Source: Piezodorus guildinii
Lineage: Eukaryota > Arthropoda > Insecta > Hemiptera > Pentatomidae
NCBI GenBank assembly: GCA_023052935.1
Contig: CM041292.1
Span: 87,217,169 to 87,281,168, forward strand
Length of the DNA stretch: 64,000 bases
Reading direction: 5' to 3'
Below the pieces are notes generated by a model. The model did not search any database. It saw only the letters and a list, made by a program, of their open reading frames with translations, and was not told the origin of the DNA. Shown here in pieces: positions 37,614 through 50,040 of the stretch. The position numbers and the translations under genes are program-made. The stretch's first letter is position 1. Every line of letters begins with the position of its first letter.

Positions 37614-40600
37614 CTGAAACAAAAAATCATTAAAAAAAACAATGATTCATAGCAAATTATTAACTAATTCATACTAAATGGGAGAGAGGTATATAAATAT
37701 ATCAGGAACAGGTTTTGTGGTGAGAGGAAGGGCCAGGACTCTGATAATAAGTTTTAACCCAGGGAGCACACAGATTTGAATATTACATCTGATTGTCAAA
37801 GTTAATAATTACATACTCCTCAGCTACTATACTCCAATGGAAGTGTCACCTAATGATTAGATATCCCCTTCTCAATAGATAATCAGTTAAATAAAATCCT
37901 AGACAGCAGTCTAAAGAGCCATATAAGGTAATCATAGGGGACTTTCAGCAGAAAATTGGGAAGTAGCAAGTTTTCAGACCAATCACATAGACGTATAGCC
38001 TCTATGATGACACAAAGGAGAATGGTTGAATGCTTAATAACCCCACAGCTTCTAAAGATCTGGCTTTGGAAGTTCAATATCACCCAGGGAAAAAATTCAT
38101 AAAGGAATATGGTGCCCCCAGATTGAAAACACCGAAAACTAGATAGATCATGTTCTGAGGAGTAGGAGGCACACGCCCAACTTCATGAACTATTAGTCTT
38201 AATGTGGTGCTAAAAAGGATGCAGACCATCTCTAGAGGTATGCAGAATTAGCGACAGGATATCTAATGTATGGACAATTAAAGGTAAGAAAACAGAGAGA
38301 AGATGGAAATCCAAGTAAAAGGAACAGGAAATCAACAAGCTATATCCTCAGAAGCTTGATGAAAGTTGGCCTATAAGAAGGTGCAGTAAATGAGCAGAGG
38401 GATACCATTTTGCATAGTAGCTCAGGACATGGAAAAATAAATTGTAAGACAAGAACAAGCAGTTTGACAAACAGTATGAGGCCACCATAGATACTAAAAA
38501 TAAGACCTAAAAAAGCATGGTTTAGAAGCACCAGACAAGACAAGCCACAGATGAGTTAAGGAACAAAAGAAGAGAAGAGAAGCAACTGCATAGAGAATGC
38601 ACGTAGAATAGAGAATGGGAAGGAAGCAGCTAGATGAAATAAGACATGAGAAATGAAATGAAACCAGGGCATACTACTGGGATGTAAATGAGAGCAGAAT
38701 TTTTTTTCCAACAATAGTGACTTCTACTTGCACTGTAATATGTCTGTATTTTGATTTAAATAAAGAAGATAAAAAAAAAAGGGCGAGATCGTGTAAATAA
38801 GAGGAGATGTCCTAGGCCAAAAGTCCTAGCGTCTTCTTAAATAAAAAATCAAGGGATCCACAGTTGGTGCTCCTAGGTTTTGAACCTTCAGATCCAGGAA
38901 CATGTGAGGCTATTGCTTGTACCATTAATATGTTAAACATCAAAGAGGATCTCTAGAGGATGATGAAATTTATGCTGAAATCATTAAGCATGGTGGTGAT
39001 GAATTTTGAAGTGTCCTCTACAATATAATTCTCACTATCTTGATAGAAGAGAAGATGCCTCAGTGATAAGTGGAAGAAAGGAAGGGAAATATTATAAACT
39101 GCTCTAATTACAATGTGCTTTCAATGGTTTTTTAAAATATTATTTACCGCAAGCTCTTCCCCATGGCTGAGAGAAAAATTAGTATCATGTGGGTTTCACA
39201 GTTGATCAGATAAGCCTCCTTATAATACTGGAGAAATCTGATGATGATCCATCACCCATTTATTAACTTCTAGAATGCCTATGACAGATTGAAGAGACCT
39301 CAACTGTATGTAGCCCAGTGTGAACTGATTAAGATAACAGGATTATGCTAGGTGTATATATGAATGCAGTCTGATCAGTTGGGCAGGATGATGGGCTTGC
39401 CGAGCTACTTTCTAACTTATTCCTAGAAAAAGGCATTCTTCAAGTTAACCAAGCCAACAGAAGATAAGGGAATGAATATAAATCATGAGAAAACCAATTA
39501 TGTGCATGCAGTTCTAGCACAGATATTGCAAATGGAAAAGCAGTAGTATTGAGCCAATTTAAATTTCAGTATGATGCCCACATCCCATATCTGGATCAGT
39601 TACAATTTATGGAAGCAGGATATCTCTGGAAGCCAGTTAGTGATTCATGAAAGTAAACAGGTGTTATTTAAGCATTAGGCAAAAAATATACAGCTATCTT
39701 GGCACACAAATTATCTTCTATACATGACTCTTATTTTGTCGGTTTTCAAATACCAATCGTAGACCTAGACTCTCATGGACAAGAAACAAAAAGAAATTAT
39801 GGTCTTTGAACAGATAATGCTCCATAGAAAATTTGGTTCTATTAAGCTAGGCAAGAAATGGAGAAGAAGAGGGAACAGATAAATCAGTATTTTTTATGGG
39901 AATATTGATGTGATGAGATTTATCAAAGCAGGCTAACTTCCTAGAGCTTAACATCTTATTGAGATGTCAAAAGAAGGTAACCCCATGAAGTTGTTATAGA
40001 AAAGACTCCATCAATCAAGAGGAAGACGTCGACCATGACTTAGAGGTAGGATGCTATAATCTGGGATACTCAGGACCTCCTCAAAACCCAAAGCTACCAA
40101 GAAACAGAGAAAAATAGAATGACCTGTTGAAGGCTTGTTGAAGAGGACCAGGGACCACGTCAGTTCGCAGAGCAATGGAGTGAAGTATGGAATAATAAAA
40201 AGGCTTTGATAACAATATGCAATAATTTTATCAAATATCTTTTTTAAAGTATAAGATATTTATTGGATTAAAGTAGTTGCTTTCTGCATTGGTAAGTTAA
40301 ATGATTTTTTTCTGCTATAATAATATGCAATACTACCAATTATACTTATTCGGATCAATGTTTCCAATAATATCATTCATTATAAGTAACTTCAAATAAA
40401 CCTTACCTCTGAAGTATCCTTTCCTTCAGTTTCTTCTGAGTTATCATCAAAACTTCCAATGTTTAAATCATCAAAACTGTTTTCTGTTTTCAAATTCAAT
40501 TCAAGAATATAATAACTTTCTTCATGAGAAGGGTGGCCATAAATTCCAATACCAATTGGACGGCCAAAACTGTGAAAAAGAAATAGTTAAGTTATTTGAC

Positions 40601-41721
40601 AAAAACACAGATCTCCAATGGACATATGCAATCTACTTTTTGAACAAACATGTTATAATGAAGAAGATTCACTAAATATAAAAAGCCTGAATAAATTGAA
40701 AACAATGATATTTACTCAGAAGGAATATCCACTTGGTCTACACCACATGTTGCGGAATGTAAGCAATAATCCTGAGGCTCATATGTAGGGGTGACATGCT
40801 TTTGAGATATGTATAGATCAGCATCTCCTTTACTAAAGAAATAAATTTTTTTAAATATTTTGAATTTGGATGTAGTATATTTAGAGCATTGCTTTATATT
40901 TCTAACAAACCTTGTATGAAGCACTAATGAAACTGGTCCTTCAGCAAGGAGTGTATAGTAAGTAAAATTTCCTGCACTAACCGAACCGCTAACAGATTTA
41001 AAATATTGGGAATCAGATCGCAGAGATTCAGTCTAAATAAATTAATTTAAATAGATGAATATAAAAACTTAAATCATTAATAATAAATAGATATGACTTC
41101 AAAACAGAGCACACAGCAGACAGATTATATGCTTTCTTTAATAAAGCTTAATGAGGATTACTTAAAAATAGATTTTGTATGTTGTACTTATAAAATTGAT
41201 TGAGCTTAGAAGTCTTATGATGATTTAAAGTAACAATGCATAATAAAATAAATAACTTCTGTGTTTGGGTATTGGACAAAATATTTTGTTTTTCTGTCAT
41301 CAAATTTTAATAACTCAACAAAAACTATCAACCAAAGATTAATGATTTTATTCATTCAGACTACACAACCTAATCAGTTAAACATTAACTTTTTTTAGTC
41401 ATTTATGAATTGAATTTTCAAAACATATCTTTCACCTATCAATAAATAAAGGTAATGTGCAGTCAGTTAAAGCTTTTAATGGGAAAGGTCATTATTAAAA
41501 ACAAGGAACAGAAACAAATGTTTAACCTTCTCATAACACGCTCACTTAATATTTTTTAACTTGACAAATTAACTTTCAATGGAATAAGATAAGATAAGAC
41601 TTTGACATTAAGGTAGGAACAATTAAATTCATTCTGATGGAACATTAGGTAATTGTAAGTTAGAAGAATAATTAGCAAGACTTACTACTGATATCAATGT
41701 TAAGAAACAAAATATTATCAT
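37542..41721 (-). CDS. UPF0669 family protein (C6orf120-like), secreted or luminal
   Basis: Small conserved protein of unknown biochemical function; the vertebrate member is described as a secreted glycoprotein. Exons on the minus strand: 41721-41686, 41032-40911, 40832-40716, 40569-40407, 37613-37542; phases agree (0, 2, 2, 0) and give 169 residues (human ~191). The first exon is a 12-residue hydrophobic start (MIIFCFLTLISV) ending at a consensus GTAAGT donor, a good signal-peptide core. The middle holds the family blocks SGSVSAGNFTYYTLL, KGDADLYIS, LHSATCG, and GRPIGIGIYGHPSHEESYY, then an acidic stretch and a C-terminal hydrophobic helix. The last intron (37614-40406) contains a dead LINE. 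The first exon is the least certain part. The next gene, XPF, starts 2 bases after the stop, so both may share a transcript. Confidence 0.85.
37880..40200 (+). mobile_element. Heavily decayed EN-RT LINE in the last UPF0669 intron
   Basis: Plus-strand frames keep only islands: an endonuclease-like VIIGDFQQKIGK (about 37930-37966), HKGIWCPP and IDHVL near 38097-38155, and RT-like DDEIYAEIIKHGGDEF (about 38958-39005), EEKMPQ, and NAYDRLKRPQL (about 39270-39303). The order matches RTE-like LINEs from endonuclease to RT. Many stops and frameshifts mark it as old. A possible SINE-like piece lies at 38780-38930. Confidence 0.65.
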
Positions 41722-42187
41722 TATATGTTAACTTCTAACGTATAAATAAGAAAATAAAACAAATAAGCTAGCTATCAGGACGGTTCGGATATTTATAACC
41801 TACACAAAACCTTCGTAGCAGTGACTATCAAATACTTGTTGAATAATTTGAAACTTTAGGTTGATTAATTTCAGTTGTATACAACTTTTTTTTAGAAAAG
41901 ATTTTAAATATACTAAGGAAATAACATGTTAAATTAATATATATGTATTTACAAAAAAATAAATTTCAGTTCGGAAATCTGTTCACAGATCTCTCCACAG
42001 TAGGAGAGAGTGCCGAGAAACATGGCTGAAGTTTTGACGGATACTGGCTCATCAACCATATACACCTTGTTAGGAAAAGCAAGTCCTGGACTTGAGTTGG
42101 ATTCTAAAATAGACCTCTCCCCACCATGCTATTAGGCCTAGTTATTCTTCAGTCAAGACGCGTATGGAGTGTAGGGTAGTTTAGATA
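41722..42187. promoter_or_regulatory. Divergent promoter region between UPF0669(-XPF) and MYPT
   Basis: 466 bp separate the UPF0669 start codon (minus strand, 41721) and the MYPT start codon (plus strand, 42188). Both genes point away from it, so the interval must carry the promoter and 5' leader of each unless an upstream non-coding exon exists. The MYPT-proximal half (about 41975-42187) is less AT-rich than the surroundings. No clear TATA box was identified. Confidence 0.55.
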
Positions 42188-42436
42188 ATGTCTTTGGAGA
42201 CCCGTTCAAGTTCGGCTCTTTTTAAAAGGGCTGAACAATTGAGAAGATGGGAGGAATCGGAAACAAACAGAGTACCTGTTTTGGCTAATGGAAGGACTAG
42301 AAAGATTAAATTTTCTGCGGATTGTGTGTTTTTAGCTGCATGTAAAGCTGGTGATAGGGACGAAATTTTGCGCCTTCTGAAAAAAGGAGCAGACATTGAT
42401 ACTCATGATGTGGATGGATTATCCGCCTTACACCAG
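42188..42436 (+). CDS. MYPT/MBS (PPP1R12-type) myosin phosphatase targeting subunit, first coding exon
   Basis: This exon encodes the N-terminal 83 residues of the regulatory subunit that directs protein phosphatase 1 to myosin. Visible parts: an N-terminal helix (ALFKRAEQLRRWEESE), the PP1-docking motif KIKF at about residues 38-41 in RKIKFSADCVFLAACKAGD, then the start of the first ankyrin repeat (EILRLLKKGADIDTHDVDGL and SALHQ). The donor GTAGGT follows at 42437. The exon border at ALHQ is as expected for the family. No downstream exon was found to the window end, so the first intron exceeds 21.5 kb. Symbol not assigned because the family has several members. Confidence 0.92.
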
Positions 42437-45400
42437 GTAGGTAGTTTTAAGCCATTAACACTCCTTACACCCTTTCGCCATCACAGGTTCAGCCATTACA
42501 TTTGTTTTTAAATCAAGGCTGACCACATGTCAACTTTTTCAGTTATTTGAAGTTCGTTAAAACCTATTATTAAATTGCTGAATTAAAACAAAATTAGTTG
42601 TATTTACTGATATATTCCTGAGTGTTGTGATAAGTAGTATAACAGTGTTGTTTTGACATGACAATTTCTTTTCTCCTCTAGTTCTGTAAATTATTTTATA
42701 AATGAGTAAAATGATTTGCTGTGGATCTTGTTTAGTGTATATATTTTCCTAATAGCCAAATTTACGTATTAAATGGCTTCACCAATTCCAAAATTTTCAT
42801 TCTGTGTTATAGGTTTGTTTACTGTTCTTAGATTGTTTTGTTTAATTTTTTTTATTTTTGTGTTTATTGACCAGCAAATTTATTCTGTCAATTCTCTAAT
42901 GTTAATCATGGTTATAAATTATGCAATGTACCACATTCTACTAATTTATTTTATCTCTTATCATTTTGGCACTTAGTTGTTACACAGACACACACAACCA
43001 ACTGATAAATTTAAATTGTTGTTTCTGCATGTTAACCAATTGGTTTTAATGTATCATCTGAAAATTGGTGTAAAAGTTTTTAAGAAATTAGGTAAATTTG
43101 ATGTACACTTGTTGAATCGTGAGTATGGTGCTGGAAGCTTGTTTAAACCTCAAATCCTATCTCTCCCAGTGCTATATTAGTTTTTCTTGATATTTAATTT
43201 ATACTATTATCCTATTGCTATCATAAAACAATGGCATAAATCCTTTGGCTCGATAAAATAAGTCAGTTTATGATTAAATAAAACTCTTTTGTTTTGAATG
43301 ACCGCACCCCCACCAACTTCTATTATTTATTCTACAGTCAATTATTCTTCTATGATTAAAACTATATGGTTGGGAATCACCAGAACTTTAATAATTTACT
43401 TTTGTCTTATTTCTGTTTCTGAGTCAATTTTTAATTTTAATGACAGAAAATATAAAAATTATCATATTTTATTAATCCAAACTTTTGGAAAATCTAATCT
43501 CGGTATCTACTGCTTTATGCTTGTTGCTTCATATCTATTTGTTCCTTTTAAAGTATTTTTCTAAATATATACCCAGAACAGAGCTATTCTGGCCAGGATC
43601 AGCTCTATTTTTGCACTGTACTTTTGGCTCAATATTTCACTTAACAATTTGTATTTGTAGTAATATAAATATCGGTAGATATTTTACTTTAACTTAAATT
43701 TTTGGTTATCGCTTACTCTTATGATAAGTTTTAAAGTTTAGAAATAATGGAAGTAGTCCACATTTTTGGTTTATTTGTAACTATTACTATTATGAATAAA
43801 ATTATAATGTATATTTTAAATGTTTTCCAATATTTACTCATTATTTTGAAATTTAGTATTGTAAAAGTTCCAAGTATTGTCTCACAACATAATTATGGGC
43901 TAGCAACTATATATTAGAACTTGTATTACTATTATGATGCTTTTTGTGGTGGAGAACTTAGTTATGTACTCAATAATCACTTGAGTCAATTTTACCGAAG
44001 GCCCAGAATGTAGGTTTAAACATTGGGACAACTAAAATAAGTTTATCTTATTAGTGTGTTTTTCTTGATGACCGCACCCTCGACCAACTTCTCCCAATCA
44101 TATATTCTCAACAGTCAACAATAACTCCATGATTATAACGTTTTTGGAAAGTTTTATTAGTAATATCTGTCATATACCCACTATTTTTTGTATTTTTAGT
44201 GTTTTTTTTTTTTCTAATTTTTGTATATCTGTGAAGCTATATAATGGTATATAGATTTTATACGCATCCAGTAATTACTTCTTTGTTATCTATCTTATTT
44301 AATTTCAAAAGATTTTATTTCTTTGTCATAAATTATATCACAAGTTCTTATTATTTTTTATAATACTTTTTTTTTATCGTTCGATTTCAGTTCTGAAATG
44401 TTTTGTAGTTAAAGATTTCTAAATTGATTTATCCTAATTATGGTGATCATGTAATTTTACTTATACAATGGTTACTTATATAATCGTTAAAGATTTTTAT
44501 GGTTTATTTAAGTTACTTTTCCTATGTACATGTAATTAATTATGTTTACATTTAAAAATCTTCCCAAATTTTTTAAACCAAACCAACTTGGTTAATGCAA
44601 TTGTGTGGAGGTTTCTGCTAAATATAGTTTCCTACTTTTTAAGAGAATGTTCATAATAATATTTTTTAACTTTTAGATAATCATGCCCTGCAATATTTTT
44701 TTTTTTTTTTTACATTTCATATATTGACCACAGCCTCCATTTTTTAAATTTTGCTTTAGTATTCACGTGATGTTAACTTTTTGCTTAAAAAGGGAGTAAT
44801 TAAAATTTCCTTTTCCTTTCTATGAGTTTTTATGTGGCAAATAAAAATGTTGCCATATTTAAAAAAAAAATACATTTTGTTGAAAATAAAACGGAAATTC
44901 AGAAAGTATGAAAAATAGGTATTTTTTTTTATACTATGAAAAGTGCCGCGCTTCGGTAACTATGAGGTATCGGTAGAAAGCGGAAAGAATTATGATTAGC
45001 CATGCTTAGTTAAAGCCTAAAATACCAAGCAAAGATCTTTTCTTTCCTGTTACCGTAATGCTTACCAAACTTTGTATTAAAAAAACGGAATCCAGATTCT
45101 GTAATAACTTCTATTTGTTTTTGAGTCTCTGTTGGGTCATAAATTTTCAATGATTATTGTTCCAAATTTAATTTTTTTTTTTTTTTTTCTGTAAACGATT
45201 TATCAGATTTTGAACCAGATATTTGCTTCCTGGAGTTTTTAGTTCGTGTGGCTGCTCTTTATGAATCTTGCATATTGTGAAATAAAATATGATAAATCAA
45301 TCTGTTATACTTCTATTTAAAAGATTCTGTATACATTTATTGTAAATAATTTGATATTAATTTATTGCAAATATTGTTTTGCATTGATATACGCGTACTA

Positions 45401-46240
45401 ATGTGTTAAACAGTCTATAATCGAGTACGTTAGCTAATATATTTCATTTAATACTTGTTTGTCCTTATTATTGATTTATTTCTAATATTATGTTTAATTT
45501 ATATAAGTTGAGGGTGCTAAATTATAAAAAAAAAAATTGTTCTTACCATTTAGCCGTATTTTCATCTGATTTGGCTGTGGTTTTTATAGTAGGCAATCCT
45601 GCACGACATAAGACCCAACGACCGCTGATACCGAGAATGTCATTGGTATTCATTATCTACAAAAATACTTCTCGTAGTCACTTTGAGTTTAGAACAATTT
45701 AGACCATTATTATAATTATGATTATTGTTCCAGTCAGCTCTGATGAAAAATGTTAAACTTCTGGCCACAACTTAACCCAAAGTTATTAGAAAAAAAGTAA
45801 ATTTTTCTGTTTCGAAATTTATACGATGGCAGCTGTCTGTATGGAGACGAAACCGGTCAGTTTTTTAATATTTCACCGCAGATATGGAAGCTTGAGGGAG
45901 GTCGTGCTTTTAATTAAATTTGTATTAAGCATTGACGCACGAGCACCAAAATTGTTTTTCTACTGGTCAGTATTTTTAAATTAATACAAAAAAAAATTTC
46001 TAACGTACAAGAGTGTAAATAATGATAATGAACTCTCAACACTGAAAACCCTCTACCACATACATATATTTCTTGAAGTTTCCAAACTCGCCAACCAAAC
46101 CGCAATTACTCTGTTAGATACTACTCTCCAAATCTAGTGTTCTTAGTGCTGGACTTAACGCAATCATCAAAGCCATTTACTGTTGTTATTAACATTGTAG
46201 TTTCATATAATCTTGAATATGTTTATCTTAAATCCACCTC
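42437..46240 (+). other. MYPT intron 1, first part
   Basis: AT-rich intron with small chance frames only. It has a duplicated ~85 bp block at 43296-43375 and 44067-44145. A possible old Penelope-type motif lies near 45825-45870 (GACGAAACCGGTCAG). No exon was found. Confidence 0.4.
43296..43375 (+). repeat. Direct repeat copy 1 (partner 44067-44145)
   Basis: Both copies share GATGACCGCACCC, ACCAACTTCT, TCTACAGTCAA or TCAACAGTCAA, and CTATGATTA or CCATGATTA in the same order. They are about 770 bp apart in the same orientation, perhaps the remains of long terminal repeats or of a dispersed repeat. Confidence 0.5.
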
Positions 46241-46530
46241 CGGGGTGGTAGCAGGGTACCCAGTGTAACAGGCTCCCATGCTAAAGGTCAGGGGTTCAAA
46301 CCCCAGGTGGTCCTAGGATTTTTTAATGGGAGTAAAAAATCCTTAGCTTACGCCGTCCTTCGGAGGGGACGTTAAAAGGTGGTCCCGAGCCTGTACGATG
46401 TCAGGTACTCGTCAAAGATCCCTATCCTATTAAAACCTGGATAGGCAAAATTTAGGACTCCCACTGTAGCATCGTCCGATTAGCCATAGTAGCATAAAGG
46501 GACGTTAAATAAATAAACAACAAACAAATC
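46241..46530 (+). repeat. SINE family A, full length with target duplication
   Basis: The head is tRNA-like (GTGGTAGCAGGGTACC, box B GGGGTTCAAACCCC). The body and tail match the other family A copies (CCGAGCCTGTACGATGTCAGG, CCTGGATAGGCAAAATTTAG, GTTAAATAAATAAACAAC). Direct repeats AAATCCACCTCC and AAATCCACCCTCC flank it. Confidence 0.85.
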
Positions 46531-46899
46531 CACCCTCCTTATGTAACTAATTAAACAGTCTTCGAAAAAACTGAATTTGATACATTATTAGAAATAATCC
46601 ATAGACTCGCCTTATAGTTTAATCTGAATTTCTATGTTCTAATGTGGTCAGAATTGGATAATAGTGTTTTTTTTTTGTGATCGCCCTCTTGTTTTTTAAA
46701 AATGAAAATAAGACGATAGGAGGCCGGGTAGGTTTTCTGTTTTGGTATTATTTGTAATAAAGACGGTTCCAGAGGATCTAGAAAATTGGTGGATCAGAAT
46801 GCAGCATGTTTTGTTTGGAACGAGGATTAAGGTAGCTGTCCATGGGAGCTGTGTTAAGATGTGGGATGTGATGGTGTCCAGAATCTTTTTTTATAATTT

Positions 46900-47620
46900 A
46901 TGAACTCACTTCTTCATATGCATATGCGACATCGTTGGTTCCGTCCAACAGTTTTTCCCAACTTTTATGTCCTCAGTCAGTCTCAATCAGAGTCCGTTCG
47001 CAGTCAGCAGTAACACAGTCTCTCCATCTTCTCTTGCTCCTCGACTCTCACTCTCGAGAGCGCTTCACGAGTACCATTTCTTGGCCGTGCAGTCATATTT
47101 CATCCTACTAGATGACTACCTCACACGTAGTGTTACGAAAACTGCGATCCTCAGATCTTCGTGGATGTCCATAATCTCCTTGTATTTCTTTCGCTGGCAC
47201 ACTCTTCATTCTTTTTTATTGGATCCAATACTTGTCTTGAATATTTTTCGCTCGAAGACGTCCGTAGATCTTAACTAAAATTGTTTTGTATTATTAATTT
47301 TTGTTTTGCAGCTGATCTCATCCTCGTCAAACATTGGTTTGGCTTACGAACTGTTTAAAACGTAAGACATTTTGGAATGTGTTGTTGCCAATCACGTATT
47401 GTCTGCAGTTTCATAAATTTCTTCCTTCCCATCACCATGGTCTCTTTCTTATCTGAACTTATTTCTAGTACAAATGTCTGAGCCTCCTTTTGGAACTTTT
47501 ATTATGCTTCTTTAATCTTATAGAGAGAATTTCCAGCGACCACTACATCATCTACATATGCCTGTATTTATGAATAATTATTAAATATATTTCCCCTCTT
47601 ATCCAGTTTTGCACGTGTGA
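46900..47620 (-). mobile_element. Decayed LINE RT fragment
   Basis: The minus strand reads QAYVDDVVVAGNSLYKIKEA (about 47568-47510), the RT catalytic box region, then EAQTFVLEISSDKKETMVM (about 47490-47435) and, lower down, SRSKRRWRDCVTADCERTL (about 47050-46990). This order fits an RTE-like LINE reverse transcriptase and its C-terminus. Stops and frameshifts interrupt it. Confidence 0.65.
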
Positions 47621-49057
47621 TGTACTATATAGTTATGTTGAAGAAGTCTTTTTCAGCAAGGGGACCACTTTGCCGAAGCTTCCTTTCCACCTAGACACTA
47701 CTAGTTGTATTACCGATTTTTTTCATTTCCCAAAATAGTATCTTGGTCTTGAAAACAATAAACTGCTTGAAATCTATGCTAAAATCCACATTTTATTTAG
47801 AAACTTTCATTTTTTCGTATTTCAGCCCCAGAGAGAAAATATAGTCGATCTGTTCGATCTAATACTCTTCAAACTTCCTTTCAACATAATGCAGTTGGCT
47901 ACTGTAAAATTAGTAGCAGTTATTTACTGCGCTTTTAGGCAATTTAGACTTTTTAGCTTTCATTTAATAAAATATTCCGCTGATGACACATTTCGTCTTA
48001 AGCTATCGGTTTATGTGCAGGATACTGGTTTAAGAAGAGATGGAAGGGGGACCGCCAGTTTCGCACTAAAACTTTTACTCGCCCACACTATCGTTTTTTT
48101 TTTTTTTTTTAACCAACCGAGCCCTACAGTCCAGACATTCTTTTAATCGATTGTTTTAATTTTACAATTGCAATGATTAATTTGATAGTAACTAGCAATC
48201 CTCATTAGACCAAACTTCTCACAGATACTTACTGACTACCACAAAACTTGAAAAACGACCCTAACTTTTAATCTTTAAAAAAAATCAGTTAGCATCATAA
48301 GGTCTATTTAGACATTTTGGGTTGTACTTTAGGGATTCATTAAATAAATAAGCCATCGAAAAAACATAAATGCCTTTTATTTTATTACCGTTTAAACTAT
48401 TCATTATTACCTTGATATTTATGTGTGTGGACAGCCTGAAGAGATATACCTCTATTGTAAACAAAGTTCCATTCAATAAAAATCCACGTGTTCGAAATCA
48501 GTCATCCTCACGTATTTGCGATAACCTTTCGAAGCGGGCTGAAAAGATCTGGGACTTTAAATTTAAGGGGAACGAAGACATTAAAGTCCTGGGTAGTTAC
48601 TGCATTAGCCATCGTCATATCTTACAACCATACTTCACATTTACTTATGTTTTGTTCGAATGTGTTTGTAAATTGTGATAAATAAATTAAACAAATAATG
48701 ATATTCTGTATTTCGCGGTCAGATAAACCATATTTTTACTCTCACTTATCTAGGTTTCATTTTGATTGAAATAATCTGACAGAACTTAAATCCCGGATTT
48801 TTTTAATTTTCTTTATATAAAGATCCTTTAACTTTGTAGATTCCAAAGTTTACCCATACCATCTTATTAGGATTGATAAAAAGCTACTAAATAAAATATA
48901 ATAGTTTAACGGATTTGACTTCTAACTTACGGAGAAAAGAGCAGAAATATTTTCTAAATATAATTTTGTTTTTTCAAACACAAGAACAGTAACGTAGATG
49001 TATAATATACCGATGAAAAACTAAATATTTTAGAAAAAATATTATCATATACTGGTT
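47621..49057 (+). other. MYPT intron, no clear element
   Basis: AT-rich intron sequence. The frames at 47889-48146 and 48370-48678 have no recognised family or splice context. Nothing else identified. Confidence 0.3.
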
Positions 49058-50040
49058 GACCCACCCCTGCTTCGCACGAGAGCAATTTGGATGGGGTGTC
49101 ATTTATGTACCGGTTTAGAGTTTATCGCTTTATGAGTTTTAGTTTATCATAACGATTAGGAAGAAAACAAATATGTTGATTTCATTAAGTCTATTCATTA
49201 TTATATTTAATAATCGGCAGAAATTAAAAAGAATAAATCAAAATTGGTTAAGTTTATCAGTTTGTTATTTTCAAGTGAAGCACAGATAACGGAAAAATTC
49301 AATTTTCCTATGTAAAGAAAACTTGATTGCTATGTTCATATTTATTCAAAAACTATAGAAATAACAAAGGTTCCTTTTATATTAGGCTTATAACGATTTA
49401 ATATTTCTAATAAACTATTTATAATACATTTTAAAGGTTTAATTTCGTTTCCATAGGAATCCCATTTAGTTTACTGTGAAATATCTGTTTTCGTGAAATA
49501 CTATTAAATTTGAAATAATTAATAACAATGTTAGTTTATAGATTTATAACAAGAAATGGTAACTGTTAGAAACTTAGTTACAATTCAGTTGGTAATTTTG
49601 TTTCTAAAATATTGGTTACTAAAAGGAAGTAAGTAACTTGCACGATCCTATACTACGGTGGCAACATTTAGTTTTCTATCATTGCCATCCCCTTTGCCAA
49701 TACATATTTTTAGGAGATTATAACAACTTTATATTAACTTGTACGATTTCTAGTATTGCATATTATTTTGTTTTTTAATCCTTGTGCTTTCCAGCCGTAT
49801 ATTATACGCCTTATATTATGTTACTACTTATATTTCAGGAATAATATTTTGATGACTAATATTTTGAAAAATTTATTTTTCCCGTTTGAAGAAAAGCTAA
49901 ATTGCAATTTATTTTATTTATAAACTTTCAGGAAAGAATGATCTAAATGATGATAAAAACCGTATCAAAATTTGTCTTGTGGTTTAGAAGTAGTTAGCGG
50001 AAACCAAAATCGCGTTATCGTTTTATATAGAGAGAAAAGA
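49058..50040 (+). repeat. Dispersed element, longer copy
   Basis: It starts near GTTGACCCACCCCTGCTTCGCACGAG (a motif often found at the edge of insect interspersed repeats) and ends with the block at 49830-50040 that matches 6505-6720. No protein frame is seen. The boundaries are estimates. Confidence 0.4.

Noticed and set aside
46967..47278. Plus-strand 103-codon frame
   Set aside because: It is antisense to the decayed LINE read on the minus strand.
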